Origin: Acidocella sp. KAb 2-4
GTDB lineage: Bacteria; Pseudomonadota; Alphaproteobacteria; Acetobacterales; Acetobacteraceae
Reading direction: 5' to 3'
Assembly (NCBI RefSeq): GCF_020567705.1
Contig: NZ_JAJDJU010000016.1
Location: forward strand, 1-62,795
Length of the DNA: 62,795 nucleotides
The notes beneath the pieces are model-generated. The model saw only the letters and a list, made by a program, of their open reading frames with translations. It did no database searches and had not been told where the DNA came from. This document shows, one piece after another, positions 10,146 to 18,718 of this stretch; position 1 is the first letter of the stretch; each line of letters starts with the position of its first letter. The translations under genes and the position numbers were made by a program.

Positions 10146-10421
10146 GTAATTATGAAACTCCAATAGTCGAAGGTTGTATTGGAAGAATTTCTTTGTCGGA
10201 TTTATTAACGGTTCGTCATTAGCGCCAGCTAACGGTACTGTGTCGAAACGCACAACCTTGGCGTTGATTTGTCCAAAAAAAGCATAAATTTCTGCAATTC
10301 TGACGATTATTACACGCTGTTTTAGCGACGCGGCAGCGGCGATGTTAACGGTGTATCGTTCCGGTCTGTTAGATGAAACACACGTTTAACAAGATAATGT
10401 AATAACTTAGTGGGTCTGATT
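10146..10421. other. AT-rich intergenic region without a gene
   Basis: About 280 bases between the marR upstream region and the 3' end of the leucyl aminopeptidase gene, clearly richer in A+T than the rest of the window. It holds several TTAACGGT/TTAACGGTT-like strings (10184, 10344) and A-runs (10272-10281). It should contain the marR-lolA promoter. No convincing frame, tRNA or terminator was seen. Confidence 0.5.
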
Positions 10422-11792
10422 TCAGAATGTTTCAAGTGCGGTGGCAAGAGCCCGCAAGGTTTGCGCCTCGCCGCCTTCGGGCCGTCCGGGGCGCGCCGTA
10501 TCGTTCCAGGCATAGACATCGATATGCGCCCAGGAGATGCCAGCCGCTACGAAACGTTGCAGGAATAAAGCCGCGGTGATTGCACCCGCATGCGGCTTGT
10601 TGGAGACGTTGCACAGATCGGCAACCGGGCTGTCCAGCCAGGCGGCATAGCCATCATGCAGCGGCAGGCGCCAGAGCGGGTCGGCGGTTTCCCGCCCCGC
10701 GTGCAGCAGGCGCTCGGCCATCTCGTCATCGTTGCAGAATAGAGCTGGCAAGTCTGGGCCAAGCGCGACGCGCGCGGCGCCGGTGAGGGTCGCGGCGTCG
10801 ATCAGCCAGCGCGGCTTCGCCTCCGCCGCCTCGGCGAGAAGATCGCAGAGCACGAGCCGACCTTCAGCATCGGTGTTGCCGATTTCAACCGAAAGTCCAG
10901 CGCGCGTGCGCAATACATCTGAAGGTCGCATGGCGTGGCCAGAGATACTGTTCTCCACACAGCCAATCCGCAGCTCTAAGCGAATGGACAGATTCATTAA
11001 CATGACCGTCTGCGCCAGGCCGAGCATGATGGCGGCGCCGCCCATGTCCTTTTTCATGCGTAACATCGCCGAACTGGGTTTGAGGTCGTAACCGCCCGTG
11101 TCGAAACAAACACCCTTGCCGCAGAGTGAGATCAGGGGGGCGTCGTCGCCGGCTTGGCTGCCACGCCAGCGCAGGATCACGGCCTCCGGCGCGCGCTCAG
11201 AGCCCGCGCCAACGGCGGTGAGGGTTGGGTAGCGGGTGGTCAGGGCAGGGCCGTTGACGCGCTCTGCCTGCGCGCCGTGGCGCGCCGCGAGGTGCATGGC
11301 GGCGTCAGCGAGTTCGGCGGGGCCGAGCAGGTTGGCGGGTGTGTTGATGAGATCCCGCGTTAGCGTGGCGGCGCCGGCGAGGATCGCGGCGCGGGGCGGC
11401 ACGCTGTTTCTGGCCAGCTTGGCGGGGGTGGCGGGTTTTTGTTTTAACCGGTCGAACCGGTAGGCGCCGAGGAGAAAGCCGAGGGCGGCATCCTCCGCCG
11501 TGTAATCACCCGGGGCGATGGCCCAGGTGCTGCCTGTCGGAAGGCCGAACGCGCAGGCACCGAAACCATGCACCGCTGGGGCGCTGCCGAGGCCGAGCAG
11601 GGCGCGGGTTGGCCTGGCGCCGTCGGCCAGCAGCAAAATCTGCCCAGGCGCGGCCGTGAAATTTTGTAATTGCGCGGTTGCCGCGGCCTGCGGCCATTGG
11701 CGCAACAAATTGTCCAGCCCGCTGGGCCGCACGCCATGCAACGGCAGGCCCGCCACATCGTCATCCGCCAGCCCCGCGATGTGTCCGCTCAT
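10422..11792 (-). CDS. leucyl aminopeptidase family protein (M17)
   Basis: This 456-residue M17 cytosolic metallo-aminopeptidase works in peptide turnover. The C-terminal catalytic domain shows GKGVCFDTGGYDLKPSSAM (metal Lys and Asp), MKKDMGGAA and the family signature NTDAEGRLVLCD, which contributes metal ligands and the catalytic Arg. The N-terminal macro-like domain is shorter than in E. coli PepA, fitting the shorter alphaproteobacterial form. ATG 11792 has GAAGGGG upstream; a frame from 11861 adds 23 unlikely residues. It is probably monocistronic, with the csp gene upstream ended by its own terminator. Confidence 0.92.
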   Translation of the reverse strand: MSGHIAGLADDDVAGLPLHGVRPSGLDNLLRQWPQAAATAQLQNFTAAPGQILLLADGARPTRALLGLGSAPAVHGFGACAFGLPTGSTWAIAPGDYTAEDAALGFLLGAYRFDRLKQKPATPAKLARNSVPPRAAILAGAATLTRDLINTPANLLGPAELADAAMHLAARHGAQAERVNGPALTTRYPTLTAVGAGSERAPEAVILRWRGSQAGDDAPLISLCGKGVCFDTGGYDLKPSSAMLRMKKDMGGAAIMLGLAQTVMLMNLSIRLELRIGCVENSISGHAMRPSDVLRTRAGLSVEIGNTDAEGRLVLCDLLAEAAEAKPRWLIDAATLTGAARVALGPDLPALFCNDDEMAERLLHAGRETADPLWRLPLHDGYAAWLDSPVADLCNVSNKPHAGAITAALFLQRFVAAGISWAHIDVYAWNDTARPGRPEGGEAQTLRALATALETF

Positions 11793-11851
11793 GCTCAAGC
11801 CCCTTCGTTGCGGGCGCTCTATAGCATGGGATGCGATCCGCCAATTGACCG

Positions 11852-11889
11852 CAAAAAACAAAAGGCCGGCGGAGCGGCTCCGCCGGCCT
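11852..11889 (-). terminator. rho-independent terminator of the cold-shock gene
   Basis: A 12-bp perfect stem (11863-11874 with 11878-11889) and 3-nt loop are followed on the minus strand by TTTTGTTTTTT. It lies 25 bases after the stop of the cold-shock gene. Confidence 0.92.
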
Positions 11890-11913
11890 GGTTAGACGGC
11901 CCGGCGAGGCGGG

Positions 11914-12162
11914 TTAGTGCAGACGCTCGATGCCAACAGCGGCGACGCGGCCCTCGCGTTGCTGCAGCGCGAAGCGCACGCGCTCACCCTCGTTGAGCTT
12001 GCGCAAGCCTGCATGCTGCACGGCGCTGATATGCACGAAAATATCGTTCCCACCGGTATCCGGGGCGATGAACCCATAGCCCTTACCGGGGTTGAACCAT
12101 TTCACGACACCCGTGAGCGACGCCCCCTCGGGGCGGTTCTGGTCTTCCTGCACCGTTTCCAT
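11914..12162 (-). CDS. cold-shock domain protein
   Basis: The 82-residue protein has one cold-shock domain with both RNA-binding motifs: KGYGFIAP (RNP1) and DIFVHISAV (RNP2), preceded by GVVKWFNPG. These small beta-barrel proteins bind single-stranded RNA/DNA and keep RNA unfolded. A 15-residue acidic/polar N-terminal extension (METVQEDQNRPEGAS) precedes the domain. ATG 12162 has AGAAAGG upstream; the frame open from 12204 lacks support. The gene is monocistronic, closed by the terminator at 11852-11889. Confidence 0.93.
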   Translation of the reverse strand: METVQEDQNRPEGASLTGVVKWFNPGKGYGFIAPDTGGNDIFVHISAVQHAGLRKLNEGERVRFALQQREGRVAAVGIERLH

Positions 12163-12346
12163 TTTGATACCTTTCTTGGCCCGGTTGTCCCGGACATGCG
12201 TCAAACCCGCCGGCGCTTTTGTCCGGCGGAGTTAATTTAGGCGCAATGATTTCGCTGGGCAATCAAAAGAAGTGCTGCGGCGCAGCGGAGGATTACGTAA
12301 ACAAGAGGTTTGTCTTGCTGACGTTATGGCGCTCTCGGCGGGGGTG

Positions 12347-12793
12347 TCAGGCTGCGTCCTCACGCTTGTCGCGCACGCGCACATAGGCGATGGCGGCGTG
12401 CTCCTCGCAATACGGCTTACCGGCGGCGGCGGCGGCATTGCAAAAATGGAAGCTCGGCTTGCCGGGCTCGCCGATGGGCCAGCAGCACGGCGTGGCGCGC
12501 GGCGCGGCCTTCGCGGCGGGCATGATCGCGCGCAGCGCCGGCATCGGCGCGCCGATGGAGGCGGCGAGCGGCGGCAGCGTGGGGCCCTGGGTACGCTTGG
12601 GCGCGGCTTGGCGCGGGGTGGCGTCACCCTCCAGGCGGCGGATCGGGGAGGGGCGGGCCGGCAGATTCAGCCGATGCGCCTTGCCGACCACCGCGTTCTT
12701 GGAAATGTTCAAACGCCGGCCGATCTCGGCCGTGGAAAGCCCTTCCGCCCAAAGCGTCCTGAGCTTGGCGATGGTCTCGTCTGTCCACTCCAT
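12347..12793 (-). CDS. gcrA: GcrA cell cycle regulator
   Basis: GcrA is an alphaproteobacterial sigma70-associated activator that recognises GANTC sites methylated by CcrM and times cell-cycle transcription. The 148-residue protein shows the diagnostic N-terminus MEWTDETIAKLRTLWAEGLS with a helix-turn-helix (TAEIGRRLNISKNAVVGKAH). A Pro/Ala-rich linker follows, and then the conserved C-terminal block PCCWPIGEPG...FCNAAA...YCEEHAAIAY. ATG 12793 has GGGGGACC upstream. The partner methylase ccrM is not in the window. The gene is monocistronic, with mipZ 3.6 kb away. Confidence 0.95.
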   Translation of the reverse strand: MEWTDETIAKLRTLWAEGLSTAEIGRRLNISKNAVVGKAHRLNLPARPSPIRRLEGDATPRQAAPKRTQGPTLPPLAASIGAPMPALRAIMPAAKAAPRATPCCWPIGEPGKPSFHFCNAAAAAGKPYCEEHAAIAYVRVRDKREDAA

Positions 12794-12908
12794 ATTGTGG
12801 GTCCCCCAGTTGCGGCTACCAAATACAGTATAGGCCGGGGCATGGTCTCGCAATATCTAGGGAAGGGCGTCCGAGTCCTTTTCTGTGGAAAACCGGAATT
12901 TTATGCGC

Positions 12909-13421
12909 TCACTTCACCGCCTCGCCGGGGAAGGCGCCCCAAAAATCGGCGCGCGCCAGATAGCCGGTCTCGTGCCCGGTGGAAACCTTGCAAAACGCGG
13001 CGCCGGCGGCGCAGCGCAGCAGGGCGCCGCTCACGCCCTGGCTGAGATAAGCCACGACCCCGGAGCCCTGGCTCGGCCCGGAATGCAGCACGGCCTGCGT
13101 GGCGGTGACGTAAAAACCGCGCCGGGCGCGAATGGTGGCCTCATGCACCCAGCCGGTGCCGCCATCGGGGGCCAAAACCTGCCGCCAGACATCGAATTCG
13201 CCGATGATCTCCACCGGCAGCCCGGCGCGCTGGTACACCCAGTTCACAGGATATTGGAAACCCGGCCCGGCGCGGAAATTCACCTGGTCTGAGCGCAGCG
13301 AGACGAAGCGCGGCACCGGCAGCTTGGTCACCTGCCCCAGCGCGGGCCCAGGCCCCTGGCCAGGATCGGGCGCGGCGGCGCAGAGCAGGAGCAGCGGGAG
13401 TATCAGCCACAGACGGGGCAT
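12909..13421 (-). CDS. exported SH3-domain protein
   Basis: This 170-residue protein has a short signal peptide (MPRLWLILPLLLLCAAAP). Two bacterial SH3-type modules follow: the first around VNFRAGPGFQYPVNWVYQRAG and VEIIGEFDVWRQV, the second around VLHSGPSQGSGVVAYLSQG. A GYLAR.DFWG ending is typical of this alphaproteobacterial family. SH3-type domains usually bind peptidoglycan or envelope partners. ATG 13421 has AAGGAT upstream and overlaps the 3' end of moeB by 19 bases in another frame, so translation is likely coupled. Confidence 0.83.
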   Translation of the reverse strand: MPRLWLILPLLLLCAAAPDPGQGPGPALGQVTKLPVPRFVSLRSDQVNFRAGPGFQYPVNWVYQRAGLPVEIIGEFDVWRQVLAPDGGTGWVHEATIRARRGFYVTATQAVLHSGPSQGSGVVAYLSQGVSGALLRCAAGAAFCKVSTGHETGYLARADFWGAFPGEAVK

Positions 13422-14158
13422 GCGGGATCCTTGTTCAGCTTGATCTTGCGGAATTGCGCGTCGAGGGCGTTCCATATCAGCAGCCAGCCGGACATCGACT
13501 GCCCGATGCCGGTGATTTCCTTGATCACCTCGGTCGCTTGCAGCGTGCCCATCACGCCGGTGACCGCCCCCAGCACCCCGGCCTCCGAGCAGGAGGGCAC
13601 CATGCCTTCGGGCGGCGGCTCGGGGTGCAGGCAGCGATAGCACGGCCCGCCCGCATGCGGCTTGAAGGTGGAGAGTTGCCCCTCGAAGCGCAGCACGGCG
13701 GCGCTGACCAGCGTCTTGCCCGCGGCGACACAAGCGTCGTTGAGCAGAAAGCGGGTGGTGAAATTATCGGTGCCGTCGCAGATGATGTCGTAATCGGCCA
13801 GCAGCGCGGCGACGTTGCCCGCGTCCAGCCGGGTCTCGTGCTGCACCACCTGCACCAAAGGGTTGATCCGCGTCAGGGCCTCGGCGCCCGAGGCGGTTTT
13901 GGCCCGGCCCAGGCTGGCGACGCCATGCATGATTTGCCGCTGCAGGTTGGAGAGCTCAACCCGGTCGGCATCGACCAGCCCGATCGTGCCCACCCCGGCC
14001 GCGGCCAGATAGAGCGCCAGAGGCGAGCCCAGCCCGCCAGCCCCAACCACCAGCACGCGCGCCGCCTTGAGCCGCGCCTGGCCGGTGCCGCCCAGCTCAC
14101 GCAGCAGGATATGCCGCGAATATCGCTGGATTTCGTCTTCTGTGAGATTAAGTTCCAT
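13403..14158 (-). CDS. moeB: ThiF/MoeB/HesA family adenylyltransferase
   Basis: This E1-like enzyme adenylates the C-terminal glycine of a small sulfur carrier (MoaD or ThiS) in molybdopterin or thiamine synthesis. The 251-residue length matches MoeB. Motifs seen are RYSRHILLREL, nucleotide loop VVGAGGLGSP, DADRVELSNLQRQIMH, CDGTDNFTTRFLLND and the crossover/cysteine region PSCSEAGVLG. Two zinc CxxC pairs are present, at CYRC and at CPVC, the second at the extreme C-terminus. MoeB and ThiF cannot be separated by sequence alone and no moaD or thiS is nearby, so the symbol is a best guess. Confidence 0.9.
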   Translation of the reverse strand: MELNLTEDEIQRYSRHILLRELGGTGQARLKAARVLVVGAGGLGSPLALYLAAAGVGTIGLVDADRVELSNLQRQIMHGVASLGRAKTASGAEALTRINPLVQVVQHETRLDAGNVAALLADYDIICDGTDNFTTRFLLNDACVAAGKTLVSAAVLRFEGQLSTFKPHAGGPCYRCLHPEPPPEGMVPSCSEAGVLGAVTGVMGTLQATEVIKEITGIGQSMSGWLLIWNALDAQFRKIKLNKDPACPVCG

Positions 14159-14300
14159 ACTCTACTCTATTATTATGTGCGGCGCGCGGGGCCAAATCCT
14201 GGCAAAACACTTCACGCCTCATGTCAATGTGTAATACAAGCGGCATTGAGGGGTCTGCTCCAATCCGGGGGTGGCGTCCGTCCGAGCAAGGTTAGGGTTA

Positions 14301-15716
14301 ATGAAGGCTATCAACGCCATCCGCATGGGTGGGTCGGAAATTCTTCCGCTGGTCGAGGGTGGCAAGGGTGTCGCCGTGTCCAACGGCGTGACCGCTGGCA
14401 GCTGGGCTGCCTGTGGCGGCGCGGGCACGTTCTCGGCCGTCAACGCCGACAGCTACGATGCCGATGGCAATGTGATCCCGCAGATCTACCGCGGCAGGAC
14501 GCGGCGTGACCGGCATGAGGAGCTGATTGCCTACGGCATCGAAGGCGGCGTGGCGCAGGCCCAGCGTGCCTGGGACCTCTCAGGCGGCAAGGGGCGCATC
14601 CACGCCAACATCCTGTGGGAGATGGGCGGGGCCGAGCGCGTGATCACCGGCGTGCTGGAGCGCACCAAGGGCATTGTCAACGGCATCACCTGCGGTGCGG
14701 GCATGCCCTATCGCCTAGCCGAGATCGCGGCGCGCTTCAACGTCCATTACTATCCCATCGTATCCTCGGGCCGCGCCTTCTCGGCGCTGTGGAAGCGCGC
14801 CTATTCCAAGGTGGCGGAGCTGCTCGGCGGCGTGGTGTATGAAGACCCGTGGCTGGCCGGCGGGCATAATGGCCTGTCCAACTCCGAGGACCCGACCAAG
14901 CCCGAATCCCCGTTCCCCCGGCTGGTGGCGCTGCGCAAGGTAATGCGCGAATTCGGCCTGGGCGAAACCCCGATCATCATGGCCGGCGGCGTATGGGCGC
15001 TGGAGGACTGGGAAGATTACATCGACAACCCGGATATCGGGCCGATCGCCTTCCAGTTCGGCACCCGGCCGCTGCTGACCAAGGAAAGCCCGATCCCGCA
15101 AAGCTGGAAGGACCGGCTGCTGACCCTGAAGCCCGGCGATGTGTTTCTCAACCGCTTCTCGCCCACCGGGTTTTATTCCTCGGCCGTGAACAACAGCTTC
15201 ATGCGGGAGTTGCGCGCGCGCAGCGAGCGCCAAGTGGCGTATTCGCCCGAGCCCGTGGGCGAGCATGTGGTCGAATATGGCGTCGGCGCGCGCAAGCGCT
15301 CGGTCTATCTCACCGCGCCGGATTATGAGCGGGTGAAGGGATGGGAGGCGCAAGGCTTCACCGAAGCGCTGCGCACCCCGGATTCCACCCTGATTTTCGT
15401 GACCCGCGAAAATGCCGAGGAAATCCATGAGGATCAGGTCAATTGCATGGGGTGTCTGAGCCAGTGCCGGTTCTCCAACTGGAGCCAGGAAGGCCCGAGC
15501 TACGATAACGGCAAGAAGGCCGATCCGCGCAGCTTCTGCATCCAGAAATCGCTGCAAAACATCGCTCATGCCGCGCCCGATGACCTGGAGGCGATCGAGA
15601 ACAACCTGATGTTCGCGGGCCATAATGCCTATCGCTTCGGCAGCGACCCCTTTTATTCCAACGGCTTCATCCCCACTGTAAAAGAGCTGGTGGAGCGCAT
15701 TCTCACCGGCAAATAA
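14301..15716 (+). CDS. nitronate-monooxygenase-like FMN protein with C-terminal cysteine cluster
   Basis: The 471-residue protein has a TIM-barrel core of the nitronate monooxygenase / NAD(P)H-dependent flavin oxidoreductase family. Characteristic segments are ITCGAGMPYRLAEIAARF, YPIVSSGRAFSALWKR, AGGHNGLS, PIIMAGGVWALEDWEDYI and IAFQFGTRPLLT. It is over 100 residues longer than ordinary nitronate monooxygenases. The extra C-terminal part holds C382-x2-C385-x3-C389-x23-C413 (CMGCLSQC), which looks like a [4Fe-4S] binding pattern. ATG 14301 has AGGGTTA upstream. A flavin reductase gene follows 18 bases later. Substrate unknown; a PfaD-like enoyl reductase role is an alternative but no polyketide genes are present. 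Confidence 0.8.
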   Translation: MKAINAIRMGGSEILPLVEGGKGVAVSNGVTAGSWAACGGAGTFSAVNADSYDADGNVIPQIYRGRTRRDRHEELIAYGIEGGVAQAQRAWDLSGGKGRIHANILWEMGGAERVITGVLERTKGIVNGITCGAGMPYRLAEIAARFNVHYYPIVSSGRAFSALWKRAYSKVAELLGGVVYEDPWLAGGHNGLSNSEDPTKPESPFPRLVALRKVMREFGLGETPIIMAGGVWALEDWEDYIDNPDIGPIAFQFGTRPLLTKESPIPQSWKDRLLTLKPGDVFLNRFSPTGFYSSAVNNSFMRELRARSERQVAYSPEPVGEHVVEYGVGARKRSVYLTAPDYERVKGWEAQGFTEALRTPDSTLIFVTRENAEEIHEDQVNCMGCLSQCRFSNWSQEGPSYDNGKKADPRSFCIQKSLQNIAHAAPDDLEAIENNLMFAGHNAYRFGSDPFYSNGFIPTVKELVERILTGK

Positions 15717-15734
15717 AACCGGTGGGAGTGAGGC

Positions 15735-16277
15735 ATGAAAATTCTGGGGATTTCGGGGAGCCTGCGCGCGGGCTCCTGGAATACCGCGTTGCTGCGCACG
15801 GCGGCGGCGCTAATGGCGGGGCATGAGCTGAATATCGCCAATATTGGCGATTTGCCCCTGATGAACCAGGATTTGGAGCAGGATGGGCGCTTTCCGGCGC
15901 CAGTGGAGCGGCTGCGCGCCGAGATTCTGGCCGCCGACGCACTGCTCATCGCCACGCCCGAATACAACGCCTCGATCCCCGCGCCGCTGAAAAACGCGAT
16001 CGACTGGGCCTCGCGCCCGGCCAACACCCTGGCCGGTAAGCCCGCCGCCATCATCGGCGCCTCGCCCGGTGCGCTGGGCACGGCGCGGGCGCAATACCCA
16101 CTGCGGCAGACGCTGGGCGTGCTCAATGTGCAATTGCTCGGCCAGCCGGAGGTGTTTATCGGCGGTGCGGCGCAGAAATTCACCGATGGCAAGCTGACCG
16201 ACACCGCCACGCGCGACTTTCTCGCCAAGGCGTTGGAGAGTTTTGCCGCCTTCGCGGCCAGGGTCAGGCTTCCGTAA
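15735..16277 (+). CDS. NADPH-dependent FMN reductase
   Basis: This 180-residue flavodoxin-fold reductase has the phosphate-binding start ILGISGSLRAGSWNTALLR and the conserved TPEYNASIPAPLKNAIDWAS, with the GASPGALGTARAQ segment. Family members reduce FMN, quinones, chromate or azo compounds. GGGAGTGAGG precedes ATG 15735. It lies 18 bases after the nitronate-monooxygenase-like gene, so it may supply reduced flavin to it; that pairing is inference. Confidence 0.9.
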   Translation: MKILGISGSLRAGSWNTALLRTAAALMAGHELNIANIGDLPLMNQDLEQDGRFPAPVERLRAEILAADALLIATPEYNASIPAPLKNAIDWASRPANTLAGKPAAIIGASPGALGTARAQYPLRQTLGVLNVQLLGQPEVFIGGAAQKFTDGKLTDTATRDFLAKALESFAAFAARVRLP

Positions 16278-16354
16278 TCCTCTGCGCGACTCGGGCCGGG
16301 CGGCTAGATTCGGCTTCGCCCCCCAACCAAGCGCAACAGGAGCGGAGCAGAAAC

Positions 16355-17206
16355 ATGTCGAGCATCACCGCGCGGACGCGCCCTTATGTTGTCGTGCTGG
16401 GCAATGAGAAGGGCGGCTCGGGCAAATCCACCACGTCGATCCACATCATCGTCGCCCTGCTGCGCGATGGCTACCGCGTGGGCGCGATGGATCTCGACGC
16501 GCGCCAGGGCACGCTGGCCGGAACGCTGGCGGCGCGGCGGCAATTCGTGGACGCCAAGGGCATCGAGCTGCCGCTGCCGGAATTCCGTCCGGTGCATCGC
16601 TCCAGCCTCGATAACCGGCTGGAGGCCGAGGCCGAGGAGCGCGCGCGCTTCGAGGCGGCGATGGCCGAGCTGGAGAGCACGGGGGCAGAGGTGATCGTTA
16701 TCGACTGCCCCGGTGCCGACACGCATCTCTCCCGTCTCGGCCATTCCTACGCCGACACGCTGATCACCCCGATCAATGACAGCTTCGTCGATTTCTCCAT
16801 GCTGGCGAAGGTGGACCCGGACAACCACGATATCGTCAATCCGAGCATCTATTCCGAGATGGTATGGGAAGCCCGCAAGCAGCGTTTCATGCGCGATCGC
16901 GGGCGGATGGACTGGATCGTGATGCGCAACCGGCTCGCCGCCTCGGAAGCACGCAACAAGCGCGATGTGGGCGAGACGCTGGAATTGCTGGCCAAGCGCA
17001 TCGGCTTCCGCACGCAAAAAGGGTTCGGCGAGCGCGTGATCTTCCGCGAGCTGTATCTGCTCGGGCTGACGCTGATGGATGTGCGCGAGGCGAATATCGG
17101 CATCGCCATGGGGCTGTCGCACATCGCCGCGCGCAACGAGGTGCGCGCCCTGGTCGGCGCCATCAGGCTGCCGCCGGCCAGGGCCAAGATGGAGATGGTC
17201 GCCTAA
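16355..17206 (+). CDS. mipZ: MipZ division plane positioning ATPase
   Basis: MipZ is an alphaproteobacterial ParA-like ATPase that forms a gradient from the ParB-bound poles and inhibits FtsZ assembly, placing division at mid-cell. The deviant Walker A is GNEKGGSGKSTTSIH (residues 16-30, signature Lys19, Lys24). MDLDARQGTLAG follows at 45-56 and Walker B VIVIDCPGADTHLSRL is clear. The RNKRDVGETLELLAKRIGF and ARNEVRAL segments are typical. AGGAGCGGAG precedes ATG 16355. The 283-residue length fits. Its 3' end overlaps the convergent cytochrome gene by 4 bases. Confidence 0.95.
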   Translation: MSSITARTRPYVVVLGNEKGGSGKSTTSIHIIVALLRDGYRVGAMDLDARQGTLAGTLAARRQFVDAKGIELPLPEFRPVHRSSLDNRLEAEAEERARFEAAMAELESTGAEVIVIDCPGADTHLSRLGHSYADTLITPINDSFVDFSMLAKVDPDNHDIVNPSIYSEMVWEARKQRFMRDRGRMDWIVMRNRLAASEARNKRDVGETLELLAKRIGFRTQKGFGERVIFRELYLLGLTLMDVREANIGIAMGLSHIAARNEVRALVGAIRLPPARAKMEMVA

Positions 17207-17601
17207 CCCTTGTTCAGGCTGCGCAGATAGGCGATCAAATCGCCCCGGTCCTGCGCGCTGGGCACGCCCATATGCATCTCCGTTCCCGGCTGCGGCATTT
17301 TCGAGCCCGCGGCGATCAGGTCGGGGTTCATCAGGAATTTGGCAAGCTCATCGTCGGTCCAGACGACATTGGCTGTCCTCATCGCGGGCGAGTAATTGAA
17401 GCCCGGCTGTGAGGCCGAATGCATGCCATATACATTGGCGAGGCTGGGGCCGATGCCATTCTGGCCCGGCATCACGCTATGGCAGGCTGAACATTCGGTG
17501 GCGAATAGGAGCTTGCCTCTGGCGGCGTCCTGCGCCTGGGCGGCGCTGGCGAGCGCCAAGCCGCCGAGCAGGGCGGCCGTCATTATCCGGTAAGGGGTCA
17601 T
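17203..17601 (-). CDS. exported class I cytochrome c
   Basis: This 132-residue periplasmic electron carrier has a signal peptide (MTPYRIMTAALLGGLALASA, cut after about residue 23). The heme site CSACH is at residues 37-41, followed by GPSLANVYG. A methionine-rich stretch (AGSKMPQPGTEM) supplies the likely axial Met. The form is that of c2/c550-type cytochromes. Partners cannot be named from context, since it is convergent with mipZ and divergent from the SUMT gene. It is transcribed from the AT-rich region 17602-17830. Confidence 0.92.
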   Translation of the reverse strand: MTPYRIMTAALLGGLALASAAQAQDAARGKLLFATECSACHSVMPGQNGIGPSLANVYGMHSASQPGFNYSPAMRTANVVWTDDELAKFLMNPDLIAAGSKMPQPGTEMHMGVPSAQDRGDLIAYLRSLNKG

Positions 17602-17848
17602 TGTGGCGTTCCTCTTGTTGATCGTGGTGGCACAAGGTCACGCCCGGCACCTCGGCCGATGAATATCAGGCGGCAGGCCAATCCGCCGTGCAATGACGTA
17701 GATCAATTCGCCGGGTCACCGGATGGTGGGCAAATGCAGAGACTAACGATACGTTATCATTAATAATAATCTGACAGGCGAAAAAATTTTTCTTGTAATC
17801 GGCCGAATTTCCGCCAATTAGAGAGCTGTGTCCGCGAGTGGTTTAAAA
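17602..17848. promoter_or_regulatory. divergent promoter region between cytochrome c and SUMT genes
   Basis: This 247-base gap becomes AT-rich from about 17745. GATA-CGT-TATC (17748-17758) is a small inverted repeat, followed by TAATAATAAT and A/T-runs (17783-17793) close to the SUMT start. It should hold both promoters; no anaerobic-regulator (FNR-type) site could be read with confidence. Confidence 0.35.
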
Positions 17849-18604
17849 ATGCCAAGTGTTTTCCTTGTTGGTTCAGGTCCTGGCGATCCTGATCTGCTGA
17901 CGGTCAAGGCCCTGCGCCTGCTGCAACAGGCTGATGTTGTGCTGTATGACAGCCTCGTCGGGGAAAAAATTCTGGAACTCGTCTCTAACAGAGCAAGACT
18001 TGTCGATGTCGGCAAGCGCTGTGGAAAAACATCCGCCGCGCAGGCAGAGATCTGCCGCCTGCTGGTGCGCGAGGCGCGGGCCGGACAGCGCGTGGTACGG
18101 CTCAAAGGGGGCGACCCGATGGTGTTCGGCCGCGCCACCGAGGAGATGGACGCGCTGCGCCAGGCCGGGATCGCCTTTGAGGTGGTGCCCGGCATCACCG
18201 CGGCCACGGCGGCGGCGGCGGCGCTGCAGATTTCGCTGACCCGGCGCGAGGTGGCGCGCTCGGTGCATTTCCTCACCGGCCATGGGGCGGCGGGCGGTCT
18301 GCCCGCGCATGACTGGGTGGCCCTGGCGCGGGGCGGCGGCACCCTGGCCGTATATATGGGCGCGCAGACCCTGCCGGGGCTGGCGGCGCACCTGGTCGAG
18401 GCCGGGATGGCGCCCGCGACGCCGGCGCTGGCCGTGGAAAACGCCAGCCAGCCGGGGCAGCGCGTGTTGCGTGGCACGCTTGGCGGTTTGCCTCGGGTTT
18501 TGTCCGCGGCGGCGCCGGAGGGGCCGGTCTTGCTGCTCATCGGCCAGGCTTTAGCCGAGGACATGGCGGCGCAAGGCGCGCTGGCAGTGGCGCTGGCGGA
18601 ATAG
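17849..18604 (+). CDS. cobA: uroporphyrinogen-III C-methyltransferase (SUMT)
   Basis: This enzyme methylates uroporphyrinogen III twice with S-adenosylmethionine to give precorrin-2, the branch point to siroheme and cobalamin. Motifs seen are VFLVGSGPGDPDLLTVKAL at the N-terminus, RLKGGDPMVFGRATEE, and EVVPGITAATAAAA. The 251-residue length matches single-domain SUMT; the CysG dehydrogenase domain is absent. ATG 17849 was chosen because homologues begin just before the VGxGPGD motif; GTG 17828 is an in-frame alternative. No other siroheme or B12 gene is adjacent. Confidence 0.92.
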   Translation: MPSVFLVGSGPGDPDLLTVKALRLLQQADVVLYDSLVGEKILELVSNRARLVDVGKRCGKTSAAQAEICRLLVREARAGQRVVRLKGGDPMVFGRATEEMDALRQAGIAFEVVPGITAATAAAAALQISLTRREVARSVHFLTGHGAAGGLPAHDWVALARGGGTLAVYMGAQTLPGLAAHLVEAGMAPATPALAVENASQPGQRVLRGTLGGLPRVLSAAAPEGPVLLLIGQALAEDMAAQGALAVALAE

Positions 18605-18718
18605 TTTACCGCTGAAAATAGTTTTTTAAGGATCTGGCCGCATAACCAGCCGGCGCCCGCGGGGCGCTGGCTGGCGCCGGAGCCGTTCATCGCCAGCCCG
18701 TTTCACTGGAGGCTGTGC

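Noticed and set aside
10322-10519. 65-codon frame between marR and the aminopeptidase
   Set aside because: It overlaps the aminopeptidase 3' end in another frame and has no ribosome-binding site or recognisable features.
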